64,000 nucleotides of DNA from the NCBI GenBank assembly GCA_005791165.1, contig SXXW01000025.1:124001-188000 (forward strand), in the 5' to 3' direction. This DNA comes from Cytophagaceae bacterium (GTDB taxonomy: Bacteria; Bacteroidota; Bacteroidia; Cytophagales; Spirosomataceae). The translations under genes and the position numbers were made by a program. The first letter of the stretch is position 1, and each line of letters starts with the position of its first letter. The notes beneath the pieces were generated by a model. That model did not search any database. It was given only the letters and a program-made list of their open reading frames with translations, and was not told the DNA's origin. Positions 26,003 to 36,216 of the stretch are shown here, in pieces.

Positions 26003-27670
26003 CTACTGCAACTTCTTATATTTAATTCGTTTGGGCGTTATGTCATTTCCTAATCTCTTCTTTCGAGCTTCTTCGTATTCGGAATAATTACCTTCAAAAT
26101 AAGTGACTTGGGAATCTCCTTCAAAAGCCAAAATATGAGTAGCGATTCGATCTAAAAACCATCTATCGTGGGAAATGACTACGGCACAACCTGCAAAATT
26201 CTCTAATCCTTCTTCTAAAGCCCTTAATGTATTTACATCCAGGTCATTGGTCGGCTCATCCAATAATAGCACATTTGCTCCCTCTTTTAACATCATCGCT
26301 AAATGAACTCTATTGCGCTCTCCACCTGATAAATTGGCAATTTTTTTCTCCTGATCTGCTCCGTTGAAATTAAACTTACTCACATAAGCCCTCGCATTTG
26401 ACTGCTTTCCGCCCAACATCACCCAGTCATTGCCATCGGATACCGTTTCAAAAACGGATTTTTCAGCCATTAATTGATTATGCTCTTGATCGACATAGGC
26501 TAGTTTTACGGTTTCGCCAACCTCAAAGCTTCCACTGTCAGGTTCTAATTGGCCCGTAATCAATTTAAACATCGTCGTTTTACCCGCACCATTGGGTCCG
26601 ATAATTCCAACAATACCTGCAGGAGGCAATGAAAAGCTTACATTTTCGTACAATAATTTGTCACCAAAAGATTTGGATACCCCTTGTACTTCGATGACTT
26701 TATTTCCCAATCTAGGGCCCGCCGGAATGAACAATTCTAACTTGTCCTCCTTTTGCTTATTCTCTTCAGATAATAATTTTTCGTATGCTCCAATTCGGGC
26801 TTTCGATTTTGCTTGCCGTGCTTTGGGCGACATCCTTACCCATTCTAATTCACGCTGTAATGTTTTTTGTCTACGAGATTCTGTCTTCTCTTCCTGAGCT
26901 AATCTATTTTGTTTTTGCTCTAACCAAGATGAATAGTTTCCTTTCCAAGGAATTCCTTCACCACGATCTAATTCTAAAATCCAGCCCGCTACATTATCCA
27001 AGAAATATCGATCGTGAGTAACGGCGATCACAGTCCCTTTATATTGACGTAAATGTTGCTCGAGCCATTCAACAGATTCTGCATCTAGGTGGTTGGTCGG
27101 CTCATCCAACAATAAAACATCGGGTTCTTGTAACAGTAATCGACACAAAGCCACACGTCTTTTTTCTCCTCCTGAAAGGGTACTTATGAGTGCATTAGGG
27201 TCAGGACAACGCAAGGCATCCATCGCCTTTTCTAATCGATTATCTAACTCCCATGCATTAAAGTGATCTAATTTTTCTTGAACTTCTCCCTGTCTTGCTA
27301 ACAGTTTATCAAAATCGGCATCTGCATCACCAAAAGCCTCATTTATTTCGTCAAACTCTTTTAGTAAATTTTTAATTTCAACCACCGCTTCTTCCACCAC
27401 TTCTAAAACCGTTTTTTGAGGATCAAGTTGGGGTTCCTGCTCCAGCATTCCCACGGTATATCCTGGGGACCAAACTACATCACCTGTAAATGATTTATCT
27501 AGCCCAGCGATGATACGAAGAAGAGTTGATTTACCGGAACCATTAAGGCCTAGGACCCCAATTTTCGCTCCATAAAAAAAAGAAAGGTAAATATTTTTAA
27601 TGATCGTTTTCTGAGGGGGAATTACCTTAGAAACGCGTTCCATGGAAAATATAATGGTTTCGTTACTCAT
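26003..27670 (-). CDS. ettA: ABC-F translation factor EttA (energy-dependent translational throttle)
   Basis: A 555-residue soluble ABC-F protein with two ATPase domains and no membrane part, which binds the ribosomal E site and gates the first elongation step. Domain 1: Walker A GLNGSGKST, signature LSGGEKRRVALC, Walker B LLLDEPTNHLD. Domain 2: GPNGAGKTT, LSGGERNRVHLA, LLLDEPTNDLD. The linker and the arm region (LEWVRMSPKARQAKSKARI) match EttA. It is divergent from the DUF349 gene and is followed by moxR after 24 bases. Confidence 0.95.
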   Translation of the reverse strand: MSNETIIFSMERVSKVIPPQKTIIKNIYLSFFYGAKIGVLGLNGSGKSTLLRIIAGLDKSFTGDVVWSPGYTVGMLEQEPQLDPQKTVLEVVEEAVVEIKNLLKEFDEINEAFGDADADFDKLLARQGEVQEKLDHFNAWELDNRLEKAMDALRCPDPNALISTLSGGEKRRVALCRLLLQEPDVLLLDEPTNHLDAESVEWLEQHLRQYKGTVIAVTHDRYFLDNVAGWILELDRGEGIPWKGNYSSWLEQKQNRLAQEEKTESRRQKTLQRELEWVRMSPKARQAKSKARIGAYEKLLSEENKQKEDKLELFIPAGPRLGNKVIEVQGVSKSFGDKLLYENVSFSLPPAGIVGIIGPNGAGKTTMFKLITGQLEPDSGSFEVGETVKLAYVDQEHNQLMAEKSVFETVSDGNDWVMLGGKQSNARAYVSKFNFNGADQEKKIANLSGGERNRVHLAMMLKEGANVLLLDEPTNDLDVNTLRALEEGLENFAGCAVVISHDRWFLDRIATHILAFEGDSQVTYFEGNYSEYEEARKKRLGNDITPKRIKYKKLQ

Positions 27671-27792
27671 ATTTTGATTGTATTTTTTCTAATAACCTGC
27701 AAAGAATGTGATTTTTGTGTTAAAATTTGAATTTCTAATCAAAAATTCTTCATTTATTCATTTATTTTTAAATAAATTCGTGAGTTAAATAT

Positions 27793-29133
27793 TTGGATAA
27801 AAATTATAAAGTACAATTTGAGCCAAAGCATTTGCTTGAAGCTCTATCATTTAATCTTATGAAATCTGCCACAGAAAACGAGTATGGATTTTGCCAAGAT
27901 GGCAAAGTATTCATACGTGCCTATTTAAATTTCCCACAAAGAGAAATTGGATTTGTTCGCGAAACGGAAGAAGCTTCCTTAGCTTATTTTGTTAAACGCT
28001 TTGAATTAGCTAAAAACAAAGTTGATATTTTAGCTCGCGAAGTGACCACGGTTCAAAATAAAGGATCTTTCCTGACGAAGGTCGTTCAAATGAAAGCATA
28101 CCTAGCTGACTTTGACGGCTTAGGTGATTTTTTACCCTTATTTGATCAATTGGAGCAAATGGAGTCCTATTTACGTGGACTTATTCAGAATAATCAAATT
28201 AAAAATCTAGAGATCAAAAGGGCTTTGATTCAAGACGCTGTTCAATTAGTTGAACAGGAAGATATTTTAAAAGCCACCGAAGATTTATTAGAAATAAAAA
28301 TAAAATGGGTTAAAACAGGGCCTGTAGACAAGCAATTTCAGGATGAGCTTTCTGAGGAATTCCAAGCGGTACTCGATGCATTTTTCCTTCGTAGAAGAGC
28401 TTATTTTGAAGAAAAAAATCGTCAAATCGACGAAAAAATTGCTATTCTTCAAGGGTTTATTGACTCAGTACACCAATTAAGAAAAGCCGAAGACATTGAC
28501 GATTCAGTCGTTAAGGTAAAAGAATTGCAAAGAGAGTGGAAAACCATAATGGGATTACCTCCTAAAAAGCAGTCGATGCTTTGGAAGAATTTCAAGAAGG
28601 CCAATGATATGTTTTTTGAGAAGTATAATCGAATTAAAGGCATTGACTATAAACCTCGAGTGGACCCACGTGTTCAGGAATTGAATACGATGACTGGCGA
28701 GCTTGAAGTAAAGTTAGGTGATCAAGAAAATATGGTGGCCACAGCTGAGCTTGCAAAAGCTTATTTAGTTAAATGGAAAGAAGTGTCTGCTCAAATTAAG
28801 ACCATAGACCGTTCCATGGCAGAGCGATTCAGAAACGCATGTGATAAGATTTTTGAAATGAATTATTTGTTGAGAGTCATTTCTTATCGGCATGCCAACT
28901 TAAACGAAAAACCTCGCTTGGAGCAATTGAAAATCATGATTAATCAAATGGATTACATGACTAAAAAAGAAAAAGGCGAATTGGATGATTTTATTGCCCA
29001 AGCGGAGCGAGATCGTCAAATGGAGGAAAAACCTATTCAAAGTAAAATCAATACACAAAAAAGGAAAATTAGCATGAAAGAGATGCTTTTGACTAATTTT
29101 AAAACGGAATTGGATGCTATTTTAAATAGTTGA
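27793..29133 (+). CDS. DUF349 domain protein
   Basis: A 446-residue, charged, largely helical cytoplasmic protein with repeated DUF349 segments (pattern L..W....P......LW..F....D.FF), seen for instance in QREWKTIMGLPPKKQSMLWKNFKKANDMFF. Function is not established for the family. The only in-frame start upstream of conserved sequence is TTG at 27793, since a TGA lies at 27781-27783. The first ATG is 22 codons further in. Its stop overlaps that of convergent mpl by 12 bases. Confidence 0.82.
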   Translation: MDKNYKVQFEPKHLLEALSFNLMKSATENEYGFCQDGKVFIRAYLNFPQREIGFVRETEEASLAYFVKRFELAKNKVDILAREVTTVQNKGSFLTKVVQMKAYLADFDGLGDFLPLFDQLEQMESYLRGLIQNNQIKNLEIKRALIQDAVQLVEQEDILKATEDLLEIKIKWVKTGPVDKQFQDELSEEFQAVLDAFFLRRRAYFEEKNRQIDEKIAILQGFIDSVHQLRKAEDIDDSVVKVKELQREWKTIMGLPPKKQSMLWKNFKKANDMFFEKYNRIKGIDYKPRVDPRVQELNTMTGELEVKLGDQENMVATAELAKAYLVKWKEVSAQIKTIDRSMAERFRNACDKIFEMNYLLRVISYRHANLNEKPRLEQLKIMINQMDYMTKKEKGELDDFIAQAERDRQMEEKPIQSKINTQKRKISMKEMLLTNFKTELDAILNS

Positions 29134-30492
29134 CAAGCCCATTTTTCCCGCTAAATCTTTTAAATCTAATTCATCAAAAGTCCCAGAAGACATCATGAGT
29201 AAATTAGCCTCATGCCATGATTTGCTGATCAACTCTGTAGCTAAAGTGGCTGGATCTCGGATCACTTTCAACGAGGGGTGTTTAAAATAGTTTTGAATCA
29301 ACGATTCTTCCATTCGATCCATTTGTTTTATCTGGCGTACATGCTCGCTTAAATAAATGATGGCTTCGTCCGCCTTAGCTAATGTGGACTCATATTCAGG
29401 CAAAAATGCAGGATTTAAACTGCTAAAAGTGTGCAATTCTAAGCATGCTACTAATTTTCTTTCAGGATATTGTTCTTTAAGCGCAGCTGTGGTGGCGGCC
29501 ACTTTTGATGGGGCATGCGCAAAATCTTTATATAATAATGAATTTGTGCTTTTTGCAACCAACTCAAGCCTTTTTGCCGCACCCTTGAACGAGCCTATAC
29601 TTGCATAAAAATCTGTACTTGAAACGCCGATTTTTTCGCAAATTAAGCGAGCCCCATTTAAATTTTTAAGAGTATGCTGTCCAAAAACTTCGATTTCATA
29701 CCTTTTTCCATCCACCCCTACAAGAATCGTATTCCCATTTTTAATTTCCGCTTGATGTGCTTCATATCCATTCACATCGATATCTTCGGGACTGTTTTTT
29801 ACTAGTTTGCTTAAAGTTTCATCGGTTTGATCAAAAAATAAATGACCTGCTTTGGGCATTTGCTTAATTAATTGAACGAACGAATCCGTGTAAGATTGGA
29901 AGGTAGGATAGACGTTTATATGATCCCAGGCAATGCCAGAAATTAAGGCAATATGGGGTTGATATAATAAAAATTTGGCTTGTCGGTCAATTGGAGAAGC
30001 TAAATATTCATCGCCTTCAATAATGATAATAGGGGCGTCTGACAAAGAAGCCATGAGTTCAAATCCTTCAATGCGTGCGCCCACCAAATAATCGAATTTT
30101 CTATGTAGACTTTTCAACACATGTAAAATCATGGATGTGATACTTGTTTTTCCATGACTACCGGCGATCACAATACGTTGTTTGTGTTTGCTTACTTCAT
30201 ATAAAAATGATGGGTATGATTCTATTTTTATCCCTAATTCTTGGGCCCGAATTAATTCTGGATTGTCGGCTTTGGCATGCATCCCTAAAATGACCGCATC
30301 TAAATCTGCAGTAATTTTTTCAGGAAACCACCCAAATCCCTCTGGTAGGATCCCATGGGAGGCTAATAAACTTTTTGAAGGCTCATATATTTCATCATCT
30401 GAACCTGTAATTTGATATCCTTTGGCCTTTAAAGCTAAGGCTAAATTATGCATCGCAGCGCCACCAATTGCGATAAAATGAATCTTCGGCAT
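29122..30492 (-). CDS. mpl: UDP-N-acetylmuramate: tripeptide ligase (peptidoglycan recycling)
   Basis: A 456-residue Mur ligase of the Mpl type, which joins recycled L-Ala-gamma-D-Glu-meso-DAP to UDP-MurNAc. The start IHFIAIGGAAMHNLA is the MurC/Mpl UDP-binding motif; the ATP loop is IAGSHGKTSIT; further on come EGDEY and DFAHAPSKVAAT. MurC is the main alternative, but the DFAHHPT-like motif here reads DFAHAP, and there is no division cluster nearby, favouring Mpl. Transcription diverges from speA. Confidence 0.9.
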   Translation of the reverse strand: MPKIHFIAIGGAAMHNLALALKAKGYQITGSDDEIYEPSKSLLASHGILPEGFGWFPEKITADLDAVILGMHAKADNPELIRAQELGIKIESYPSFLYEVSKHKQRIVIAGSHGKTSITSMILHVLKSLHRKFDYLVGARIEGFELMASLSDAPIIIIEGDEYLASPIDRQAKFLLYQPHIALISGIAWDHINVYPTFQSYTDSFVQLIKQMPKAGHLFFDQTDETLSKLVKNSPEDIDVNGYEAHQAEIKNGNTILVGVDGKRYEIEVFGQHTLKNLNGARLICEKIGVSSTDFYASIGSFKGAAKRLELVAKSTNSLLYKDFAHAPSKVAATTAALKEQYPERKLVACLELHTFSSLNPAFLPEYESTLAKADEAIIYLSEHVRQIKQMDRMEESLIQNYFKHPSLKVIRDPATLATELISKSWHEANLLMMSSGTFDELDLKDLAGKMGLSTI

Positions 30493-30558
30493 AGAACATT
30501 ATGTTGAATAGTTTGCAAAGTACATACTTTTATTGCAGTTTTGCACGTTTTTACACTA

Positions 30559-30576
30559 ACTCAAGAACACTTGAGT
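30559..30576 (+). promoter_or_regulatory. Inverted repeat upstream of speA
   Basis: ACTCAAG (30559-30565) and CTTGAGT (30570-30576) are perfect complements around the four bases AACA. The element ends 19 bases before the speA ATG. It could be an operator or a small leader hairpin near the ribosome-binding region. It lies in the 103-base gap between divergent mpl and speA, so it could also affect mpl. Confidence 0.4.
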
Positions 30577-30595
30577 ACATATTTGTTGATTAGGA

Positions 30596-32074
30596 ATGAA
30601 AAATTATATCGATCTTATTGATCAAACCATTGAATTTCCGACGAGGGAATTTAACATTAATGAGGATAACGAATTGTTGTTCAACAATGTGCCTTTGATG
30701 GAAATCATCAAGCAGTATGGAACGCCATTAAAAATATCTTATTTGCCAAAAATTTCTGAGCACATTGATAATGCCAAGTTATTGTTCAGAAACGCGATAA
30801 AAAAATATAATTACAAAGCTAATTACACCTATTGTTACTGTACAAAATCGTCTCATTTCTCTTTTATTTTGGAAGAGGTATTGAAGCAACATGTCCATTT
30901 AGAAACGAGTAGCGCCTTTGATATTCCGATTATTCGGGATATGTACAACCAAGGAAAAGTTTCGAAATCAACCTATATTCTGTGCAATGGATACAAACAA
31001 CCTTTGTATACCCAGTTTATTTCTGAGTTGATCAATGATGGATTTAATTGCATCCCAATCCTTGATAATTTAAAAGAGATCGATTTCTATGAAAAATCGG
31101 TGACTGCCGATAAGGTTAATTTAGCGATTCGAATTGCTACTGATGAAGAGCCAGATTTCTCTTTTTATACGTCTCGATTAGGCGTTCGTTATTCGGATGT
31201 TAATACATTATACGAGGAAAAAATAAAGCCAAATCCGAAGTTCAACCTAAAGATGTTGCACTTCTTTATCAATACTGGAATCAAGGATAGTGCCTATTAT
31301 TGGTCTGAATTAAGTCGTTTTATTTATAAGTATTGTGAAATGAAAAAGATTTGTCCTGAGCTAGATTCAATCGATCTAGGTGGAGGCTTACCGATTCAAA
31401 CATCACTTCAATTTAATTATGATTACCAGGCGATGGTCGATGAAATTGTGGAATCGATTTCATGGATTTGCAATAAAAACAATGTGCCTGTACCGAATAT
31501 TTTCACGGAATTTGGTTCTTACACTGTAGGTGAAAGTGGTGCCGTTTTATATGAAATTATTGACCAAAAGCTTCAAAATGACAAGGAGCTTTGGTACATG
31601 ATTGACGGTTCGTTCATTACTCAATTACCAGATTCATGGGGAATGAACCAAAAATACATTATGCTTCCGGTCAATAATTGGGGCCTACCTTATCAGAAGG
31701 TAAACTTAGGAGGATTGACTTGCGATTCCATGGATTTTTATAATACGGAAGCGCACAGTTCTGATTTATATTTACCTATTTTTGAGGAAGATTCTGAAAG
31801 GCAATATGTTGGTTTTTTCCACACAGGTGCTTATCAAGAGTCTTTAGGTGGTTACGGGGGAATTCAACATTGTTTAATTCCAGCTCCTAAGCATGTGATT
31901 GTGGACCGATTAGAGGATGGAACGATTACAACTAGATTGTTTTCTGAGGAGCAATTGAGTGGTCCAATGTTAACGATTTTGGGCTATAATCAAAACCAAG
32001 AAGCGCCACTTAATGTCGTTATTGAAATTGAAAAACCAGAAATGGTTAAAACTGAAAAATTAGCTTCTGTATAA
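30596..32074 (+). CDS. speA: Arginine decarboxylase (PLP fold type III)
   Basis: A 492-residue decarboxylase of the alanine-racemase-fold family, converting arginine to agmatine for polyamine synthesis. The PLP lysine lies in CYCTKSSHF (about residue 83). Family stretches include HLETSSAFDIPI, DLGGGLP, FTEFGSYTVGESGA and the C-terminal GFFHTGAYQESLGGYGG with the substrate-side Cys region GLTCDSMD. It matches the shorter Bacteroidota SpeA form; a diaminopimelate or carboxynorspermidine decarboxylase is a less likely alternative. A 40-residue lipoprotein gene follows after three bases. Confidence 0.88.
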   Translation: MKNYIDLIDQTIEFPTREFNINEDNELLFNNVPLMEIIKQYGTPLKISYLPKISEHIDNAKLLFRNAIKKYNYKANYTYCYCTKSSHFSFILEEVLKQHVHLETSSAFDIPIIRDMYNQGKVSKSTYILCNGYKQPLYTQFISELINDGFNCIPILDNLKEIDFYEKSVTADKVNLAIRIATDEEPDFSFYTSRLGVRYSDVNTLYEEKIKPNPKFNLKMLHFFINTGIKDSAYYWSELSRFIYKYCEMKKICPELDSIDLGGGLPIQTSLQFNYDYQAMVDEIVESISWICNKNNVPVPNIFTEFGSYTVGESGAVLYEIIDQKLQNDKELWYMIDGSFITQLPDSWGMNQKYIMLPVNNWGLPYQKVNLGGLTCDSMDFYNTEAHSSDLYLPIFEEDSERQYVGFFHTGAYQESLGGYGGIQHCLIPAPKHVIVDRLEDGTITTRLFSEEQLSGPMLTILGYNQNQEAPLNVVIEIEKPEMVKTEKLASV

Positions 32075-32077
32075 ATT

Positions 32078-32200
32078 ATGAAAAAAATTGCAGCCATTGC
32101 CTTATTAGCCGCCTTGTTTATGAGCTCTTGTGCTCAAAGTAACAATTGCCCTGCGTATGGAACCACTCGCTTAGATACACCTAAAGTTAAAAGGGGCTAA
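32078..32200 (+). CDS. 40-residue lipoprotein downstream of speA
   Basis: A short ORF, ATG 32078 to TAA 32200, starting three bases after speA. It reads as a full lipoprotein precursor: basic n-region MKKIAA, hydrophobic core, and lipobox FMSSC with Cys18. The mature part would be only 23 residues, with a second Cys in NNCPAYG and a basic end KVKRG. Function is unknown. The clear lipobox, tight spacing to speA and the stop abutting that of glpK (TAATTA) support it as a real gene rather than noise. Confidence 0.75.
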   Translation: MKKIAAIALLAALFMSSCAQSNNCPAYGTTRLDTPKVKRG

Positions 32201-33694
32201 TTAATCTTCAGCCCAGTCAAAACTTTTTGTGACTGCTTTCTTCCATTGCGCGCGCATTTTGGTGCGTGTGTCGACGGACATATTAGGTTTCCATGTATTT
32301 GCAATGGCCCAGTTTTTACGTAAGTCATCAAGATTTTCCCAATATCCAACAGCTAATCCCGCCGCATAGGCTGCCCCCAAAGCTGTTGTTTCAATTATTT
32401 TTGGACAAATAACTTCTTCTCCCAAAATATCCGATTGGAATTGCATCAGCAATTGGTTGACCACCATTCCACCATCTACTCTCAATGAGGTAATCGATAT
32501 TCCCGCGTCTTTTTCCATGGCTTCCAATACTTCCCAAGTTTGAAAAGCGGTGGCCTCTAAAGCCGCTCGGGCAATGTGTGATTTATTGACATAACGAGTT
32601 AAACCCACTAAAACGCCGCGCGCATCTTGTTTCCAATAGGGTGCATAAAGTCCTGAAAAGGCAGGTACAAAATAACATCCCCCATTATCTTCCACTTCTT
32701 TGGCTAATTTTTCAATATCTGGGCTATTTTTGATGATGCCCAAATTATCTCGTAACCATTGAACGAGTGCCCCTGTAATGGCCACAGATCCTTCTAGTGC
32801 GTAATGTACGGGTTCGTTGCCCAACTGGTATGCCACTGTAGTCAATAATCCATGCTGTGATTGAACAGGTTTTTTTCCTGTATTCATTAATAAAAAACAA
32901 CCTGTTCCATAAGTGTTTTTTCCTTGGCCTGGATCAAAACAAGTTTGTCCTACCAGAGCAGCTTGTTGGTCCCCTAAAATTCCCGCCAATGGAACTCCTC
33001 CCAACACACCTTTTGCTTTTGCATACACTTTGGAACTGGCTTGGATCGCTGGCAACATCGACTTTGGAATTGATAAAACTTCTAATATTTCATCATCCCA
33101 TTGGCAAGTAGCTAAATCCATTAATTGGGTCCGACTCGCATTAGTCACGTCAGTAATATGAATGCCTCCTTCGACCCCTCCCGTTAAATTCCAGGCAATA
33201 AAAGTATCCATATTGCCAAAAAGCGCCACTCCTTTTTCCGCATCTTCTCGTAATCCTTTGACGTTATTTAGGAGCCATCTTAATTTCAGTCCACTAAAAT
33301 AGGTGGCTAGAGGCAAACCAGTTTTAGCCCTGAAACGATCCATTCCTCCATCTTTAGCTAATTCGGCCAGCTCAGAACCTACCCGAGTATCTTGCCAAAC
33401 AAGCGCATTGTAATAGGGTTTTCCAGTGACTTTATTCCATGCGAGGGTGGTTTCTCTTTGATTGGTTATCCCGACGGCCGCTAAATCCTTGGCTGATAAA
33501 TTAGCTTTTCCTAAAGCCAAGCCAATAACTTCTTGGGTATTTTGCCAAATTTCATCCGAGTCATGCTCGACCCAACCGGCTTGTGGATAAATTTGTTTAT
33601 GTTCTTTTTGGCCTACCGAAATGATGTCTCCCCCCTTATTAAAAATAATAAAACGAGTGCTTGTCGTGCCTTGGTCAATGGATCCTATGTACAT
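32201..33694 (-). CDS. glpK: Glycerol kinase
   Basis: Phosphorylates glycerol entering through GlpF to sn-glycerol-3-phosphate. The 497-residue FGGY-family kinase begins [14 protein letters not shown] (phosphate loop), has [10 protein letters not shown], the family signature [19 protein letters not shown] and C-terminal [17 protein letters not shown]. It starts six bases after glpF on the same strand; together they form the uptake operon. glpD, which oxidises the product, lies 15 kb away. Confidence 0.97.
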   Translation of the reverse strand: MYIGSIDQGTTSTRFIIFNKGGDIISVGQKEHKQIYPQAGWVEHDSDEIWQNTQEVIGLALGKANLSAKDLAAVGITNQRETTLAWNKVTGKPYYNALVWQDTRVGSELAELAKDGGMDRFRAKTGLPLATYFSGLKLRWLLNNVKGLREDAEKGVALFGNMDTFIAWNLTGGVEGGIHITDVTNASRTQLMDLATCQWDDEILEVLSIPKSMLPAIQASSKVYAKAKGVLGGVPLAGILGDQQAALVGQTCFDPGQGKNTYGTGCFLLMNTGKKPVQSQHGLLTTVAYQLGNEPVHYALEGSVAITGALVQWLRDNLGIIKNSPDIEKLAKEVEDNGGCYFVPAFSGLYAPYWKQDARGVLVGLTRYVNKSHIARAALEATAFQTWEVLEAMEKDAGISITSLRVDGGMVVNQLLMQFQSDILGEEVICPKIIETTALGAAYAAGLAVGYWENLDDLRKNWAIANTWKPNMSVDTRTKMRAQWKKAVTKSFDWAED

Positions 33695-33700
33695 ATTTTG

Positions 33701-34402
33701 TTAATTAAGCGTCAATATAAATGCTCCAATGGCAGCGCCAACAGCCGGCCCTAATACGGGTATCCAAGCGTATCCCCAATCGGAAGTCCCTTTATTTTTA
33801 ATGGGTAAAATAGCATGCATGATTCTAGGACCTAAATCACGGGCAGGATTAATGGCATAACCTGTTGTTCCGCCCAATCCTAATCCAATCGCCCAAACTA
33901 AAATCCCGACTAAAAAGGGTCCAAGACCGTGTTCAATGCTTGAAAAAGTACCTAAAGCAACAATTGCTAAAGCTGAGGCAAAAGCCTCTGAAATAAAATT
34001 AAATGGCGTGTTTTTGATGGCAGGATCTGTGCAAAATGAAGCTCTAATTGCTCCCGCATCATCCGTCGCATCATAATGAGGTTTATAGTGTAACCATACC
34101 AAAAATTGGCCCAACATGGCGCCGATCAACTGAGCTCCGATATAGGTTGGAAATAAAGACCAATCTTCCGACTTAATGCAGCCGGCAATGGTCACTATGG
34201 GATTTAAATGAGCACCAGATGAACCAAAATAAGTAGAAACGAAAACTCCTATAGTTACTGCGAAAGCCCAACATGCGGCTATGGCTAACAATCCCGTTCC
34301 ATTTCCTTTTGTATTTTTCAAAAGCATATTTGCAACCACACCATTTCCAAGATATAATAACGTAGCTGTACCGGCGAGTTCGCCAATAAAAATTGATGAC
34401 AT
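33701..34402 (-). CDS. glpF: Glycerol uptake facilitator (aquaglyceroporin)
   Basis: A 233-residue MIP-family channel with six membrane helices. The second pore motif, INPARDLGPR, has the Asp after NPAR that marks glycerol facilitators. The first pore motif reads HLNPIVTIAG, with Ile in place of the usual Ala (NPI, not NPA), which sits at the narrow middle of the pore. It is the first gene of glpF-glpK and has a TAGTTTTG -7 element about 27 bases upstream. Confidence 0.93.
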   Translation of the reverse strand: MSSIFIGELAGTATLLYLGNGVVANMLLKNTKGNGTGLLAIAACWAFAVTIGVFVSTYFGSSGAHLNPIVTIAGCIKSEDWSLFPTYIGAQLIGAMLGQFLVWLHYKPHYDATDDAGAIRASFCTDPAIKNTPFNFISEAFASALAIVALGTFSSIEHGLGPFLVGILVWAIGLGLGGTTGYAINPARDLGPRIMHAILPIKNKGTSDWGYAWIPVLGPAVGAAIGAFILTLN

Positions 34403-34428
34403 AGTTTTAGGTTTTTATTTTGGTTTTC

Positions 34429-34436
34429 CAAAACTA
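34429..34436 (-). promoter_or_regulatory. Predicted -7 element of glpFK
   Basis: On the minus strand the bases are TAGTTTTG, matching TAnnTTTG; transcription would start near 34422, twenty bases before the glpF ATG. No clear -33 element is found at normal spacing. Confidence 0.4.
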
Positions 34437-34459
34437 TGAAATCTTCGCAATAAAAAAAT

Positions 34460-34467
34460 TATCTTTG
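34460..34467 (+). promoter_or_regulatory. Predicted -7 element of ruvB
   Basis: TATCTTTG matches TAnnTTTG and lies 28 bases before the ruvB ATG. No TTTG at the right distance upstream was seen. It is back to back with the glpFK element, 24 bases apart. Confidence 0.38.
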
Positions 34468-34495
34468 ATTTCAAATTTGAATTATTGTCAAATAG

Positions 34496-35521
34496 ATGCG
34501 CGAAGATTATTTAACAGGTGAATCAGAATCATTAAATCCTCAAGAAAAGGAATTTGATAAGGCCTTACGTCCTTTAAGCTTCCTAGATTTTTCTGGTCAA
34601 GGAAAAATTATTGACAATTTAAAGATCTTTGTAGGTGCTGCAAAAGGCCGCGAAGAGGCTTTAGATCATGTTTTATTGCATGGGCCTCCAGGTTTAGGTA
34701 AAACTACCTTGTCGCATATTATTGCGAATGAATTAGGTTCAACTTTGCGAATTTCTTCGGGTCCTGTGTTGGATAAGCCATCAGATTTGGCGGGCTTATT
34801 GACTAATTTGCAACCCTTTGACGTCTTGTTTATTGACGAAATACATCGGCTAAATCCCATCGTTGAAGAATACTTATATTCTGCAATGGAAGATTATAAA
34901 ATTGATATAATGTTGGACTCAGGTCCAAACGCCCGAAGCATTCAAATAGGGTTAAATCCATTTACCTTGATTGGGGCGACCACTCGGGCAGGTTTATTGA
35001 CCTCCCCATTGCGGGCTCGTTTTGGCATTAATGCCCGACTAGAATATTATGACGCCGCGTTATTGACGAAAATTGTCAAACGTTCTGCCTCCATTTTAAA
35101 AATGCCGATTGATGAATCTGGTGCTTTTGAAATTGCTCGAAGGAGTCGGGGCACGCCTCGTATAGCCAATAATTTATTACGTCGTACTAGAGACTTTGCC
35201 CAAGTGAAGGGTTCGGGGATTATTGACGTAGAGATTGCTCAAATAGCACTGGATGCCTTGGATGTAGATCAAAATGGCTTGGATGAAATGGATAATCGGA
35301 TCTTAATGACGATTATTGAAAAATTCAAAGGTGGCCCTGTGGGTTTAACAACCATTGCCACTGCTTGTGGCGAAGAAGCGGAGACGATCGAGGAAGTCTA
35401 TGAGCCATTTTTAATTCAAGAAGGTTTCTTGAAAAGGACTTCTCGGGGAAGAGAAGCCACTGAAAAAGCGTATAGGCATGTTGGCATAGAACCTAAAGCA
35501 CAAACTGGTTCTTTATTTTAA
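34496..35521 (+). CDS. ruvB: Holliday junction DNA helicase RuvB
   Basis: AAA+ motor of the RuvAB branch-migration complex in recombination. The 341 residues contain [12 protein letters not shown] at the start, Walker [10 protein letters not shown] (about residues 63-71), Walker [10 protein letters not shown], sensor 1 [14 protein letters not shown], and the C-terminal winged helix with [18 protein letters not shown]. Complete and typical. Its stop shares TTAA with the stop of the convergent CBM9-like gene. Confidence 0.98.
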   Translation: MREDYLTGESESLNPQEKEFDKALRPLSFLDFSGQGKIIDNLKIFVGAAKGREEALDHVLLHGPPGLGKTTLSHIIANELGSTLRISSGPVLDKPSDLAGLLTNLQPFDVLFIDEIHRLNPIVEEYLYSAMEDYKIDIMLDSGPNARSIQIGLNPFTLIGATTRAGLLTSPLRARFGINARLEYYDAALLTKIVKRSASILKMPIDESGAFEIARRSRGTPRIANNLLRRTRDFAQVKGSGIIDVEIAQIALDALDVDQNGLDEMDNRILMTIIEKFKGGPVGLTTIATACGEEAETIEEVYEPFLIQEGFLKRTSRGREATEKAYRHVGIEPKAQTGSLF

Positions 35522-36216
35522 TTAAATTTCAAATAGCCAAATTTTTCAAATTCATGGAAGGTCCCTTTAACTGGCATCCATGCTGATTTAGCCATTTTTT
35601 CGTGGTCGTAATCTAAGCGATAAAAATTAGCACGCCAATAGGTATTTTGTTGTGGGGGTGTGTTCTCCAAGGGGTTAAATAAAGTATAGGGGAAAAACAT
35701 TTCAGCTGACCATTTTTTCATTTTGCCTTTTTCATTTGTGATGGAAACCGCTTTTTCGACTTTTTTCTCACCATCATAATGCCAAGGAATCCAACCAAAA
35801 AACTTTTTGTTGAAATTAGGTACAAGTAAAACAAGCTCCTTGTTTAACGCATTAATCTCATATTCAAAGTATAAGGGTTCTTTGGGATTTGGGTGGAAAA
35901 ACACCTCAAAAACATCGCCCTTATATAAATCATCAAAGTCCTTTTTGTAATTAGTGGTAATCTTATTGTCTTCGCCTTCCATGAGTACGTAGATTCCTTT
36001 TGCGGAATATAAAATTTTAAATTGGCTTGAATAGGGAGCGATTTCAGATGATAAATTTTGCAATGGGACCCAGGGAGTTTTTTTCCAGGCGGCATTTGAT
36101 CCCTTTCCGTTGACTTTAAAATCGCTCGTTTGTAAAACTTGAAGTGTATCTGACGCAGCAAATATGTTACCTATTACGCCCAAAATTAAAAAAATAAGTA
36201 GGACCGATTGTTTCAT
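35518..36216 (-). CDS. Exported CBM9/DOMON-like protein
   Basis: A 232-residue protein with a signal peptide ([17 protein letters not shown]) followed by a single carbohydrate-binding module family 9-like beta-sandwich: [15 protein letters not shown] at the start, [36 protein letters not shown] and the final WRANFYRLD. Ligand is unknown; such proteins in Bacteroidota are periplasmic or lipid-free and often accompany sugar-acting oxidoreductases. It is divergent from the large fused oxidoreductase gene, with 111 bases between them. Confidence 0.8.
   Translation of the reverse strand: MKQSVLLIFLILGVIGNIFAASDTLQVLQTSDFKVNGKGSNAAWKKTPWVPLQNLSSEIAPYSSQFKILYSAKGIYVLMEGEDNKITTNYKKDFDDLYKGDVFEVFFHPNPKEPLYFEYEINALNKELVLLVPNFNKKFFGWIPWHYDGEKKVEKAVSITNEKGKMKKWSAEMFFPYTLFNPLENTPPQQNTYWRANFYRLDYDHEKMAKSAWMPVKGTFHEFEKFGYLKFN

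Noticed and set aside
34470-34481. 12-bp palindrome TTCAAATTTGAA upstream of ruvB
   Set aside because: Short and AT-rich; no spacing or conservation argument that sets it apart from chance.
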